DNA from: an uncultured Clostridia bacterium
GTDB taxonomy: Bacteria > Bacillota > Clostridia > Lachnospirales > CAG-274
Direction of reading: 5' to 3'
DNA: 64,000 nucleotides
NCBI GenBank assembly: GCA_910579745.1
Contig: CAJTVH010000001.1
Coordinates: forward strand, 1 to 64,000
In this document: piece after piece, positions 9,204 through 17,739 of the stretch
Position numbering within the stretch: the first letter of the stretch is position 1
How the letters are laid out: each line of letters opens with the position of its first letter
Translations under genes and position numbers: made by a program
The notes under the pieces: model-generated
Database searches by the model: none
Told to the model about the DNA's origin: nothing
Seen by the model: the letters and a program-made list of their open reading frames with translations, nothing else

Positions 9204-9866
9204 ATGAAAATAGAAAGAATCAGTGAAAACCAAATAAAGGTTTTTTTAAATCAGTCTGATTTAAGAGAAAGAAATATAAAACTTACGGAGCTTGCGTACG
9301 GGTCTGAGAAAACACAGGCTCTTTTCAGGGAAATGATGGAAAAGGCTGTTGAAACATGTGGTTTTGAGGTTGAGGATTCTCCCCTTATGATTGAGGCTGC
9401 CCCTATCGCTTCTGACGGGATTGTTATTATTGTATCAAAAGTTTTGGATGAGAGCCGTATGGACAACAAATTTACTCTTATGCCACCCAGCAAGGAGGAG
9501 CGCAAATTTAAAAGAAGCGGTATCAAAAAAGAGTTTTTCGGCGAGGAGTATGGGATACGTGGAGACGACGACTCAAATATAATAATTTATTCTTTTGATA
9601 AAATTGACGATATTTCAGCCGCCGCTCACAAAGCGAATAAGTTTTTCTCAGGAACGAATATTTTATATAGGTATAACGACAAATATTTTCTTGTTATTCA
9701 AAATGACAATGGAGAGGATGCTGTGGAAACAGATTCTCTTGATTTGATTTTTTCGGAGTATGGTGATAAACATACGTCTAATGTTATATCAAAATATTTT
9801 TTAGCCGAACATGGAGAGATTATTATTAAAGAAAACGTTATAAATATTTTCGCGTCGTATATGTAG
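9204..9866 (+). CDS. mecA: Adaptor protein MecA
   Basis: MecA-type adaptors bring substrates to the ClpC ATPase for unfolding or ClpCP degradation. The 220-aa protein opens with the family's N-terminal signature (MKIERISENQIKVFL, then DLRERNIKLTELAYG). A charged linker follows at about 92-115, then a C-terminal domain (about 120-220, starting IIIYSFDKIDDISAAAHK) that in the family binds ClpC. Length matches other clostridial MecA proteins. It is preceded by a well-spaced promoter and the ribosome site AGGACGTGAG. No clp gene is in the window. Confidence 0.85.
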   Translation: MKIERISENQIKVFLNQSDLRERNIKLTELAYGSEKTQALFREMMEKAVETCGFEVEDSPLMIEAAPIASDGIVIIVSKVLDESRMDNKFTLMPPSKEERKFKRSGIKKEFFGEEYGIRGDDDSNIIIYSFDKIDDISAAAHKANKFFSGTNILYRYNDKYFLVIQNDNGEDAVETDSLDLIFSEYGDKHTSNVISKYFLAEHGEIIIKENVINIFASYM

Positions 9867-9959
9867 CGGCGACAGATTTTAGTATTGCGGCAATAGAGGA
9901 GTAAAGTAAATAAAAATTTGTTCAAGTTTTACAAATATTTATTTATTGGAATTTTATTG

Positions 9960-9988
9960 TTGATTTTTATTTGGCCATGTGTTAAAAT
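9960..9988 (+). promoter_or_regulatory. SigA-type promoter for rpmE
   Basis: TTGATT (9960-9965), a 17-base spacer and TAAAAT (9983-9988), about 70 bases before the rpmE start. The leader contains a small GAGAT/ATCTC hairpin near 10013-10033 that could take part in control by L31, but this is only a suggestion. Confidence 0.6.
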
Positions 9989-10060
9989 ATCATTTGTTAT
10001 GTTGTTTAGACGAGAGATGCCAAAATGTATCTCACACAATTAAAGAAAGAGGTGTAAGTA

Positions 10061-10264
10061 ATGAAAGAAGGTATCCATCCGGAATACTTCCAGGCTAAAG
10101 TAAAATGTAACTGCGGAAATGAGTTTGTTATGGGTTCAACAAAAGAGGAAATCAGAGTTGAGGTTTGCTCAAAATGTCATCCTTTTTACACGGGAAGCCA
10201 GAAGCTTTTACTTGACGTCGGCGGTCGTGTTGATAAATTCAATAAAAAATATGGCAGAAAATAA
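10061..10264 (+). CDS. rpmE: 50S ribosomal protein L31 (zinc-binding form)
   Basis: A large-subunit ribosomal protein of 67 aa. It starts MKEGIHPEYF, as L31 does, and keeps the four zinc-ribbon cysteines C16, C18, C36 and C39 (CNCGN and CSKCHPF). The C-terminal block FYTGSQKLLLDVGGRVDKF is typical of L31. Because the cysteines are present this is the C+ form that is usual under zinc sufficiency. Ribosome site AAAGAGGTG precedes the ATG. It has its own promoter and terminator, so it is monocistronic. Confidence 0.97.
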   Translation: MKEGIHPEYFQAKVKCNCGNEFVMGSTKEEIRVEVCSKCHPFYTGSQKLLLDVGGRVDKFNKKYGRK

Positions 10265-10370
10265 TGTTTTTAGGCTGCCTTTTGGCGGCCTTAATTGCTA
10301 TTGTGAATGTTACGAACAATGTCAAGCGGTGTTTTAACTGTTGTAAGGCTTATGTGTTCGTTTTCAACAG

Positions 10371-10402
10371 ACCCTATGCCTTAGGTATGGGGTTTTATTT
10401 TT
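10371..10402 (+). terminator. Rho-independent terminator after rpmE
   Basis: The stem ACCCTATGC pairs with GTATGGGGT (two G-T wobbles) around a short loop and is followed by TTTATTTTTT. A smaller GGCTGCC/GGCGGCC hairpin lies just after the rpmE stop near 10269-10290. The remaining 170 bases up to panG contain no clear feature. Confidence 0.65.
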
Positions 10403-10570
10403 TATACAGAGGTAAAGCGTGGGTTTACTAATAGTTTTTTAAGGGGCAATATTCCTATTTAGGAAATTGTACTTTTACAGGGTGTAACCCGTCTAAAATA
10501 ATAAAGTACGCTGTAGTGTAAAATTATTTCAGCCTGTATCTTTCATAGAGCGGGACCGGAGGTGTTTTTA

Positions 10571-11416
10571 ATGAGAATTGGTTTTATCGGAGCGGGTAAG
10601 GTAGGCTGTTCTTTGGGAAAATATCTCAAAGAAAACGGATATACAGTTTCAGGGTATTTAAGCAGAAATTATGAAAACTCCAAATTCGCTTCCGAATTTA
10701 CTGAATCGGTTTGTTTTGGTGATTTATATTCGCTTGCGGAAAAATCCGACATTATTTTTATTACTGTGCGAGATGGCGAGATTTTAGGAGTATGGAAAGA
10801 GCTTTCCCTAATGAACATTAAAGGAAAGATTATTTGTCATTGCAGTGGCGCGCTTTCCTGCGATATATTTACGGATGCCATTAATAAAGGTGTTTTTGTA
10901 TGCTCGGCTCATCCTATTCTCGCTGTTTCCGACAAGTATAATGGGTATAAAAATTTTGCCAAAGCTTTTTTTACGCTTGAGGGAGATTCCTACGCTCGCG
11001 GAGAGATTAAAAAAATTCTTGAGAGTATGGGAAACAAAGTTAAAATTATCAATTCTGAGAAAAAGGCGCTTTATCATATTTCATGCGTGTTTCAAAGTAA
11101 TTTGATTAACGCCCTTATTTACAGTGGAATATGCTTTCTCAAAGAATGCGGATTTAACGAGGAGGAAGCGTATTTCGCGGTTAAACCTCTTGTTATGGGA
11201 AATATAAAAAGTGTTTTTGAGAAAGGCGTTATAAACGCTTTGACCGGGCCTGTGGAGCGGAACGATACAGATACTGTCATAAAGCATATGGGAGTTTTAA
11301 AAGATATGGACAAGGCGGCCTATAAGATTTTATCAAATAAGCTCTCTGATATAGCGTCTTTAAAAAATCCCGATATTTCTTACGATGAATTAAAAAAAGT
11401 TTTGGAGGTTTTATAA
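10571..11416 (+). CDS. panG: Rossmann/DUF2520 protein, probable PanG-type ketopantoate reductase
   Basis: Predicted to reduce 2-dehydropantoate to pantoate with NAD(P)H, the step between PanB and PanC. The 281-aa protein starts with a Rossmann motif (GFIGAGKVG) and has an all-helical second half typical of DUF2520. PanG enzymes of this type are established in Francisella and some Firmicutes as non-homologous stand-ins for PanE. Context supports the role: its stop codon is followed immediately by panB, and no panE is visible. I chose the ATG at 10571 because GGAGGTG lies seven bases before it; an upstream GTG overlaps that site. The enzymatic assignment is inference from family and position. 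Confidence 0.8.
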   Translation: MRIGFIGAGKVGCSLGKYLKENGYTVSGYLSRNYENSKFASEFTESVCFGDLYSLAEKSDIIFITVRDGEILGVWKELSLMNIKGKIICHCSGALSCDIFTDAINKGVFVCSAHPILAVSDKYNGYKNFAKAFFTLEGDSYARGEIKKILESMGNKVKIINSEKKALYHISCVFQSNLINALIYSGICFLKECGFNEEEAYFAVKPLVMGNIKSVFEKGVINALTGPVERNDTDTVIKHMGVLKDMDKAAYKILSNKLSDIASLKNPDISYDELKKVLEVL

Positions 11417-12244
11417 ATGAAAAATACTGTTGTCACACTTTCCCAGGCAAAGAAAAAAGGTGAAAAGATCTCAATGCTTACAGCATATGACTATTCTACC
11501 GCTAAACTTATTGACGAGGCGGGAATTAACGCCATTTTAGTGGGGGATTCTTTAGGAAATGTATGTCTTGGATATGAGAATACTCTTTCCGTTACTATGG
11601 AGGATATGATTCATCATACAGCCGCCGTGTCAAGAGGGTGTGAGAACGCTCTGATTGTGAGTGATTTACCTTTTATGTCTTATCAGGCTTCCGTTTATGA
11701 CGCTGTGAAAAACGCCGGAAGGCTTGTTAAAGAGGGACGCGCTCACGCTGTTAAACTTGAGGGAGGCAAAGATTTCGTGCCTCATATTGAGGCTATTGTC
11801 AAAGCGTCTATTCCCGTTATGGCTCATATAGGGCTCACTCCACAGTCTGTAAACGCTTTAGGAGGGTTTAAGGTTCAGGGAAAATCACTTGAGGCGGCGA
11901 GAAAGCTTATTGACGACGCTTTAGCGCTTGAGGAGGCCGGAGCTTTCGCTGTTTTAATGGAATGTGTTCCCGCGAGGCTTGCTCAGATTATTACGGATAA
12001 ACTTTCCGTTCCGACTATCGGCATAGGAGCGGGCGCCGGATGCGACGGTCAAGTGCTTGTTTATCAGGATATGCTAGCTATGTATTCCGGATTTCTTCCT
12101 AAGTTTGTTAAAAAATACGCTGACATTGGAGATATTATGAAAGAAGCTTTTAAGTCTTATAAAGATGAGGTCTCAAAAGGTATTTTTCCGGGAGAGGAAA
12201 ATATGTTTTCTATTGACGATGAGGTTATTCAGAAATTATATTAG
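11417..12244 (+). CDS. panB: 3-methyl-2-oxobutanoate hydroxymethyltransferase
   Basis: It adds a hydroxymethyl group from methylenetetrahydrofolate to alpha-ketoisovalerate, giving ketopantoate, the first committed step to pantothenate and CoA. The 275-aa protein has the usual blocks: MLTAYDYSTAKL, VGDSLGNV (metal-binding Asp), EDMIHHTAAV, KLEGG and IGIGAGAGCDGQVLVYQDML. Length is normal. The ATG follows the panG stop after zero bases, so translation is likely coupled. The panG stop region carries the ribosome site GGAGGTT. Confidence 0.97.
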   Translation: MKNTVVTLSQAKKKGEKISMLTAYDYSTAKLIDEAGINAILVGDSLGNVCLGYENTLSVTMEDMIHHTAAVSRGCENALIVSDLPFMSYQASVYDAVKNAGRLVKEGRAHAVKLEGGKDFVPHIEAIVKASIPVMAHIGLTPQSVNALGGFKVQGKSLEAARKLIDDALALEEAGAFAVLMECVPARLAQIITDKLSVPTIGIGAGAGCDGQVLVYQDMLAMYSGFLPKFVKKYADIGDIMKEAFKSYKDEVSKGIFPGEENMFSIDDEVIQKLY

Positions 12245-12404
12245 AGCGTGTTTGAAAAATGAAAGAAGCGCGAAAAATTATAAAAGATGGATTTAAGCGT
12301 TTTCGCTTGTTTTTTACGATTTTTTTGGTATTTTTGTTTTGGGAAAATAAAAAATGAGTTTTTATGCGCTTTTAATAATTTAGAGTGAGTTTTCGTACTC
12401 GCTC
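12243..12404. repeat. Degenerate family-1 element between panB and panC
   Basis: It starts AGAGCGTGTTTGAAAAAT at the last bases of panB's stop and ends near GTACTCGCTCT. Subterminal blocks CGCGAAAAATTATAAAA and TTTCGCTTGTTTTTTACGA match family 1. It separates panB from panC, so if the four genes are one transcript this element is transcribed inside the operon. Confidence 0.5.
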
Positions 12405-12474
12405 TGAATTAATCTGGTGATAAAAATTTAAACGGGGTTTAGCTTTATATTGATTTTACGGAGGATGTTTAGGT

Positions 12475-13314
12475 ATGAAAATTATTAAAACCGTGGAAGA
12501 CGTAAGAAAAATCGTTAGAGAGTGGAAAAAAGAAGGATTATCAATCGGTTTGGTTCCTACAATGGGATATTTGCATGAGGGACATCAAAGTCTTATAAAA
12601 AAGGCGAGAGAGGGGAATGACAGGGTTGTCGTAAGTGTTTTCGTTAATCCCAAGCAGTTTGGGGAGAATGAGGATTTTGACAGTTATCCGAGAGATATTG
12701 AGAGAGACTCGAAAATATGTGAGGAAGCAGGTGTGGATGTTATTTTTAATCCGGAAATCGCCGAAATGTACGATAAGTTTTTTTCTTCTTTTGTAAATAT
12801 GGACACTCTTCCAAACGGTCTTTGCGGAAAAAGCAGGCCTATCCATTTTAAAGGAGTTTGTACGGTGGTTTGCAAGCTTTTTAATATCGTATGCCCAGAC
12901 AGAGCTTATTTTGGACAAAAAGACGCTCAGCAACTCGCTATTATAAAAAGAATGGTTTCTGATTTAAATTTTGATATTCAAATTATCGGATGTCCTATTG
13001 TACGAGAGGAAGATGGTCTCGCTAAAAGCTCGAGAAATACTTACCTTAACGATGAGGAAAGAAGCGCTGCCGTTGTTTTGTCGCGCTCTTTGAAAATTGG
13101 GAAAGAGCTTATTGAGAACGGGGAAAAAAACGCTGAGAAAGTTATTTCCGCTATTAAAAGCGAGATAAACAAGGAAAAGCTGGCGAAAATCGATTATGTT
13201 GAGATTGTGGATATGAACAGATTGCGAGGCGTTGATAATATAGATGGACCTATTCTTGCCGCTATCGCTGTTTATATCGGAAAAACAAGGCTTATTGATA
13301 ATTTTATTATATAA
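12475..13314 (+). CDS. panC: Pantothenate synthetase (pantoate-beta-alanine ligase)
   Basis: It condenses pantoate and beta-alanine with ATP hydrolysis to AMP. The 279-aa protein carries the nucleotidyltransferase HIGH-like motif in TMGYLHEGHQSL, the block SVFVNPKQFG, the pantoate/ATP site FGQKDAQQLAII and the KMSKS-like loop AKSSRNTYL. Length is normal. The ribosome site GGAGG lies upstream at 12460. The gene sits 230 bases after panB with an element in the spacer, and 42 bases before panD. Confidence 0.97.
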   Translation: MKIIKTVEDVRKIVREWKKEGLSIGLVPTMGYLHEGHQSLIKKAREGNDRVVVSVFVNPKQFGENEDFDSYPRDIERDSKICEEAGVDVIFNPEIAEMYDKFFSSFVNMDTLPNGLCGKSRPIHFKGVCTVVCKLFNIVCPDRAYFGQKDAQQLAIIKRMVSDLNFDIQIIGCPIVREEDGLAKSSRNTYLNDEERSAAVVLSRSLKIGKELIENGEKNAEKVISAIKSEINKEKLAKIDYVEIVDMNRLRGVDNIDGPILAAIAVYIGKTRLIDNFII

Positions 13315-13356
13315 AATGGTTTAAGTTTTTTAATGTTATTTATCGGAGGTGATTTT

Positions 13357-13740
13357 ATGACGCTTAATATGCTCAAAGGAAAAATTCACAGGGTTAAAGT
13401 TACACAGGCGGAGCTTGATTATGTCGGAAGTGTAACTGTTGATGAGGATTTGCTTGACGCCGCGGGGATTCTTGAATATGAGCAGGTTCATATCGTTGAT
13501 ATAAATAACGGGCAGAGGTTTGAGACTTATACTATTAAAGGAGAGAGAGGATCAGGTATAATTTGTCTTAACGGGGCGGCGGCGAGACTTGTTCAGAAAG
13601 GCGACCTTATTATTATTATGAGTTACGCCCAGATGACGTCTGAGGAGGCCAAAGACCATAAGCCTAAAGTTGTTTTTGCCGATGAGAATAATAAAATTTT
13701 GAAAGTCAGCTGTTATGAGCGGCATGGAAAACTTGTGTAA
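13357..13740 (+). CDS. panD: Aspartate 1-decarboxylase
   Basis: It decarboxylates L-aspartate to beta-alanine, the second substrate of PanC. The 127-aa proenzyme starts MTLNMLKGKIHRVKVTQAEL and contains the self-cleavage site Gly-Ser in YVGSVTVD, whose Ser becomes the pyruvoyl group. NGAAARL and GDLIIIMSYAQM match the family. I chose the ATG at 13357 because GGAGGT lies six bases before it; an upstream ATG at 13333 has no such site. With this gene the window holds a complete route from ketoisovalerate and aspartate to pantothenate. Confidence 0.97.
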   Translation: MTLNMLKGKIHRVKVTQAELDYVGSVTVDEDLLDAAGILEYEQVHIVDINNGQRFETYTIKGERGSGIICLNGAAARLVQKGDLIIIMSYAQMTSEEAKDHKPKVVFADENNKILKVSCYERHGKLV

Positions 13741-13755
13741 ATTTATTGTAATGGA

Positions 13756-13797
13756 AATAAGTCTCCGAATATAAATAAGTATGGAGACTTATTTTTT
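13756..13797 (+). terminator. Rho-independent terminator of the pan cluster
   Basis: AATAAGTCTCC pairs with GGAGACTTATT around a 16-base A/T loop and is followed by TTTTTA. It lies 15 bases after panD. Confidence 0.85.
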
Positions 13798-14373
13798 ATA
13801 TTCGGAGGTATCAAAATAAAATTTGTACTCAAAGATTATAAGCAGGTAGTTAAAGAGAGTAAGCTCTTATTTTAAGAGTATAAGCTGACAGAGTGACAAT
13901 AATAGACGAGCTGGCGATTTCAGACAGGTTTAAGACTGATAAAATTTATTTTCAGAGTCATATTTGCCGCTGTCGTATCATTTTTTTAACACTAAAACGT
14001 AATCCTTTCAATAAGAAATTTTAAATTTTAAACGGAAATATTTAACCAATATCTATATTATAGATTGAAAATGTAAATTAATGAAATTTTTATAATACAA
14101 CAATTTTACATAGATTTGCTCATAAAATATTTTTTATAAAATTTTTTTATTAAAGGAAATTGATGTAATTATTAAAAATGTTAATTAATATTGATTTTTA
14201 ATTGTAAAATATTGTATTGTTTAGTGGATTTATAGAATATTATTTTATATTTTAGGGTGTTTTGGAAAAATCTTTTTTGGAAAATATTATTAATTTTATT
14301 GACATAAAGCAAATTTTATGTTAGTTTAGAAGAGTAACTTTTATTTTTTTTATTTTTTAGGAGGATTTTTTTC
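13798..14373. other. Intergenic region upstream of the cold-shock gene
   Basis: The first 200 bases have more G+C and contain a few short self-complementary words (for example AAGCTCTTATTTTAAGAG near 13861), but no element I can name. The rest is very A/T-rich. A TTGACA box at 14299-14304 is the likely -35 of the csp promoter, though the -10 at 17 bases (TAGTTT) is poor. A leader of roughly 45 bases with T-runs precedes the ribosome site AGGAGG. Confidence 0.35.
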
Positions 14374-14574
14374 ATGAAAAAAGGTACAGTAAAATGGTTT
14401 AACGCAGAGAAAGGTTTTGGATTTATTTCTGTTGAGGGTGAGGACGACGTATTTGTACATTTCTCAGCTATCAACTCAGAAGGATACAAAACTCTTGAGG
14501 AAGGGCAGCAGGTTGAGTTTGAGGTTGTTCAAGGAGCTAAAGGTCCTCAGGCCGCGAATGTGTCTCGCTTATAA
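14374..14574 (+). CDS. Cold-shock domain protein (CspA family)
   Basis: A 66-aa single-stranded nucleic-acid-binding protein that in the family acts as an RNA chaperone. It starts MKKGTVKWFNAEKGFGFI and carries both RNA-binding motifs, RNP1 (KGFGFIS) and RNP2 (DVFVHFSAI). Length is exactly that of a single cold-shock domain. The ribosome site AGGAGG lies 11 bases before the ATG. It is followed by a strong terminator and is monocistronic. Which paralogue it is cannot be told. Confidence 0.96.
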   Translation: MKKGTVKWFNAEKGFGFISVEGEDDVFVHFSAINSEGYKTLEEGQQVEFEVVQGAKGPQAANVSRL

Positions 14575-14636
14575 TCTATCGAATCTATAATTTAATGCGA
14601 AGCATTTTTTATATATAAAATCGGTTATAGAGCAAA

Positions 14637-14677
14637 ATAAAAAAGGTATTTGTTTTTTAAACAAATACCTTTTTTAT
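14637..14677 (+). terminator. Rho-independent terminator after the cold-shock gene
   Basis: AAAAAGGTATTTGTTT pairs with AAACAAATACCTTTTT around a very short loop. The right arm ends in a T-run and the left arm in an A-run, so it can work in both directions. Confidence 0.85.
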
Positions 14678-14742
14678 TTATGTGAAACGCCTATAAAAAT
14701 CTTGTAAGATTTTTATAGGCATAACATTTAAATTTATTGTGT

Positions 14743-14906
14743 TAGAGAGTATCTGAAAACTAAAATACGCGCGAAAAATTATAAGAAATAAACCGAAACA
14801 GAAAGGCTTTTCTGTTTAATTGAACCGTTTTCGTTTATTTTTTAATAATTTTTTGGATATTTCGCATATATAACTGATAGCTTATGATAGTTTTCATATA
14901 CGCCCT
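14743..14906. repeat. Family-1 inverted-repeat element, copy D (full length)
   Basis: It begins AGAGAGTATCTGAAAACTAA and ends GATAGTTTTCATATACGCCCT, flanked by TA. The interior AAAATACGCGCGAAAAATTA and CCGTTTTCGTTTATTTT are nearly identical to copy E at 27881 and, inverted, to copy H2 at 61456. Near-identity over about 165 bases at three distant places argues for recent mobility. It lies just beyond the 3' end of lepB. Confidence 0.8.
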
Positions 14907-14916
14907 ACACGGTTTT

Positions 14917-15429
14917 TCAAGGAACAAATTCCATATCTCCGAAAGGATACCATCTGAATATAACTTCCGCCTCGATATCGGATTTTTTTATTGCCCCAAA
15001 GAAACGGCTGTCGGTGCTTTTATCACGATTGTCACCAAGTACGTAATATTCGTCATCTTTTAAAATTAAATCAACGCTTCCATCAGTTGAAATGGGATTT
15101 TTAATATATGGCTCGATTAACGCCAAATCATTTATATAAACTTGCTTATCTTTTATAACTATATGGTCTCCCGGTTTTCCAATTACCCGTTTAACTATTA
15201 TTTCCTCATTTCCATTATAATTGATTTTACACAAAATCACGTCGTTGTAGTCAATAAGATTTAGGTAGGCGCAAAGTCTTGAGACAAAAACACGGTCGCC
15301 TGTCTCAAAACTGTTTTCCATTGACGACCCCTCTATTAGAAAAGGCCATGCCAAAAAATAAAGTATTACCGCTATTATTATCGCCTCTACAAAAGCGGAC
15401 AGCCATTCTCTTAATTTTGATTTTTCCAT
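14917..15429 (-). CDS. lepB: Signal peptidase I
   Basis: It removes signal peptides from exported proteins at the outer face of the membrane. The 170-aa protein has one N-terminal membrane anchor (about 13-32), as in Gram-positive SipS types. The catalytic Ser is S36 in GSSMENSF and the general base K80 in IVKRVIGKPGDHI. The C-terminal block YVLGDNRDKSTDSR (about 129-142) is conserved. The residue after Met in the Ser motif is Glu and no Pro-Thr follows, a small departure from the usual SMxPT. It lies nine bases behind the PEGA-protein gene, so the two form an operon. Confidence 0.95.
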   Translation of the reverse strand: MEKSKLREWLSAFVEAIIIAVILYFLAWPFLIEGSSMENSFETGDRVFVSRLCAYLNLIDYNDVILCKINYNGNEEIIVKRVIGKPGDHIVIKDKQVYINDLALIEPYIKNPISTDGSVDLILKDDEYYVLGDNRDKSTDSRFFGAIKKSDIEAEVIFRWYPFGDMEFVP

Positions 15430-15438
15430 TTGAAATTT

Positions 15439-16875
15439 TTACTCCTTCTGTAACTCAACATTATATGTCGCGCCCTGTTCGGATATATATATTGAATCTA
15501 TTGTTATATCCTTATAACCGTCTTTTTTTAAGGTGATTGAGTGCTGTCCCTGCACAAGGTCGCAAGAGTAAGGAGTCATTCCGACGGAAGCGCCGTTTAT
15601 CATAAGATTGGCTCCGGAGGGATTTGAGTTTACTGTAAGCGTACCCATTTTCACTTCTTTTGTAAGATTCGGTTTTATTATTTTTTCAGGGGAATCGACG
15701 GTAAAACGACTAGTATAAGTTATATAGCCGTATTTTACGATTTCTACTGTATATGAGCCGTATTCCAACTCAAGGGGCTCTCTTGAGAGCTCAAGGTTTC
15801 CGTTTATATACAGAGCATAGTCGTCTACGTTTGGTCTTATTGTCACTTTTCCAGCTTTTATTGGAACCTCGTTAAGGTCTAAACTTACTTTCTCATTTAT
15901 GGCGAGGGTTATTTCTTTTGTAAAGGATTCTATATTTGTGCCCTTTACAACGATTTTATGAACTCCCTCGTTTAATTTTACGGTATCTATATCGTTTAGC
16001 TTTTTATATATATTCGTGTCTATCTCTATTATTCCGTTTTTGATTTTATTGTTTTTTATAACGGTTATTTCACCATGGCCTTTATCAAGAGTTACAGCCC
16101 ATATAACGTCGCCGTGTCCTGATATTGTAATCGTGTCTATGGAAGGGTCTATAAATTCGGGATCAAAGTCCTCATTTTTATATATAAATTTTGTCATTTC
16201 GGAGTAATTATATGTTTTCATACCGTTTGATATTGTTTTATTTACTTTATCAAATTTAAAGCCGCTTTTTAAGGTCTCACTGAAAGCCTCGTCAGATTTG
16301 TTTACGGAGATTAAAACGTTTTCTTTATCATAAACGAAGTCCACAAGGTCGCCTTCCCTGAGTTCGTCAAAAAGGATACCCTTACCGTATTTGTCAAAAA
16401 TTTGGGTGCCTCCCGTTACCGTATAGTCGGCGTTTTCCTCGAAAGATATATTATATATGGTTAAGGTTTTAAATGAATCGCTCTTCGAGCGTATTACACC
16501 TAAGTATTCGTTTCCCGAAACGGAAACATCGCTGTTTTTTTCTTTACCGTAAGTCTCATAGTCTTTTGTGGTCGGTTCTAAATAAAAATCAGTGTTTTTT
16601 TTAACGCCGTTTTCACCGCCTAAAATGTTTTTCATCAAAATCAAAAGAATTATAAAAGCGAGTACACCGCTTATTATGGCTATCGTCATATATGCGGGAT
16701 ATTTTGACTTTTGAGGGGGAAGCTTTTTAGGAGTTTTTTTAACGGAGTTTTTTTTAATTCCAAAATCCTCGAAAGACTCAAAATTGTCGGAATTTTCAGG
16801 AGATTTTTCAGGCGTGTAGAAAACACCCTCTTTCTCATAATTTATTTTATTTTTTTTGTTATAATTATTACTCAT
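15439..16875 (-). CDS. Membrane-anchored PEGA-domain protein
   Basis: A 478-aa surface protein of unknown role. The first 58 residues are polar and cytoplasmic, followed by one membrane segment at about 60-84. A long extracytoplasmic part ends in two PEGA-type repeats: about 340-400 (DDYALYINGNLELSREPLEL) and about 408-478 (LTVNSNPSGANLMINGASVG, then TPYSCDLVQGQHSITL). PEGA repeats are found in envelope proteins and are thought to mediate binding at the cell surface. The middle region (about 110-330) is beta-rich and unassigned. It is followed after nine bases by lepB. The ribosome site GAGGTTT precedes the ATG. Confidence 0.8.
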   Translation of the reverse strand: MSNNYNKKNKINYEKEGVFYTPEKSPENSDNFESFEDFGIKKNSVKKTPKKLPPQKSKYPAYMTIAIISGVLAFIILLILMKNILGGENGVKKNTDFYLEPTTKDYETYGKEKNSDVSVSGNEYLGVIRSKSDSFKTLTIYNISFEENADYTVTGGTQIFDKYGKGILFDELREGDLVDFVYDKENVLISVNKSDEAFSETLKSGFKFDKVNKTISNGMKTYNYSEMTKFIYKNEDFDPEFIDPSIDTITISGHGDVIWAVTLDKGHGEITVIKNNKIKNGIIEIDTNIYKKLNDIDTVKLNEGVHKIVVKGTNIESFTKEITLAINEKVSLDLNEVPIKAGKVTIRPNVDDYALYINGNLELSREPLELEYGSYTVEIVKYGYITYTSRFTVDSPEKIIKPNLTKEVKMGTLTVNSNPSGANLMINGASVGMTPYSCDLVQGQHSITLKKDGYKDITIDSIYISEQGATYNVELQKE

Positions 16876-17394
16876 ATTATTAAACCTCTTTGAAAAGTAA
16901 GTTATTTTATGTTTGTTATTTTTTGGAAAATATATTTTGTCATACTTATAATAAAACGAGCTTATATTTGAAAGTGTATGGAATTTTTTTAAATTTTACT
17001 CCTAATTTGATAAAAACTTTTAAAAATTAATTATTAAGAATTTTTACGGCGATTCCATGGGTTGTTTTAAAACTGAAAATACACAAAGAATCATAAAAAG
17101 TAAAATAAATTTGCGTCATGGCTGTTTTACTTTTTCATAATTTTTTGAATGTGTTTTGCTTTACAAGAGGCAAAAACGGTTCTTTACGGTTAAAGAATAT
17201 GCGGGTTTAACAATACGCGCAGAGTTTTAAGACAGCCTCTAAATAGATTAATGGAATTTACTGGAGGCTAATTTTAGAAAGACATATAAAAGCTTAAATT
17301 GTATTTTCTTAAATATATTTTATACATAACAAAGAAAAAAAACAAGTATTTTTGAAAGATTTTAAAAAATGTTGTAAAAATTTTTGATAATATC
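16876..17394. other. Intergenic region with repeat remnants
   Basis: No gene is supported. At about 17070-17165 there is a palindromic block (AAAATACACAAAGAATCATA and its approximate complement before TTTTGCTTT) resembling the inner parts of family 1 without its ends. An AGCCTC/GAGGCT hairpin with a long loop lies at 17234-17269. The rest is A/T-rich. Confidence 0.35.
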
Positions 17395-17421
17395 TTGACA
17401 AAAAATTAATACTGCTATAAC
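17395..17421 (+). promoter_or_regulatory. Possible extended -10 promoter for nfnAB
   Basis: TTGACA (17395-17400) is followed after 15 bases by TGCTATAAC, an extended -10 (TGnTATAAC). The spacing is short, which the TG extension may offset. It lies 320 bases before nfnA; no better candidate is visible in between. Confidence 0.35.
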
Positions 17422-17525
17422 CTTTTAAGTGGCAGAGTTTTTTTAGGAAACGCTGATTAAAAGTTAGGAAGACATAATTAATTCGCTGAAACGATTTTTA
17501 TATGAGCTGGTATATCAGCCTACGC

Positions 17526-17582
17526 TTTAATATTGGTTACAATTATAGTAACTTGTTTATTTTCAAGTTTATTGACTATAAA
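17526..17582. repeat. Right end of a family-2 inverted-repeat element
   Basis: The segment ends ACTTGTTTATTTTCAAGTTT then ATTGACTATA, matching the right ends of the elements at 38268, 39642 and 46961. Upstream, AAACGATTTTTATATGAG near 17489 also resembles the family-2 interior, but no matching left end is recognisable, so this copy looks truncated or decayed. Confidence 0.4.
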
Positions 17583-17739
17583 AAGGTTTAACAAATACAT
17601 AGTTATTTCAATAAAAATCATAAAAGACTGATTAATCAGTGTTTTCTTTGGAAAATAACTTTTTGATTTTGAATTAATCGGCGGATTCCTTATATATAAA
17701 AAAGAGCTACCGCATATTTTTTATAAGGGAGGTACATAT

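Noticed and set aside
10403..10570. Riboswitch or T-box in the panG leader
   Set aside because: Small palindromes such as TTCCTATTTAGGAA occur, but no T-box or known riboswitch signature can be read and there is no terminator/antiterminator pair.
12541..12933. Minus-strand 130-codon ORF inside panC
   Set aside because: A shadow of panC codons without ribosome site or family motifs.
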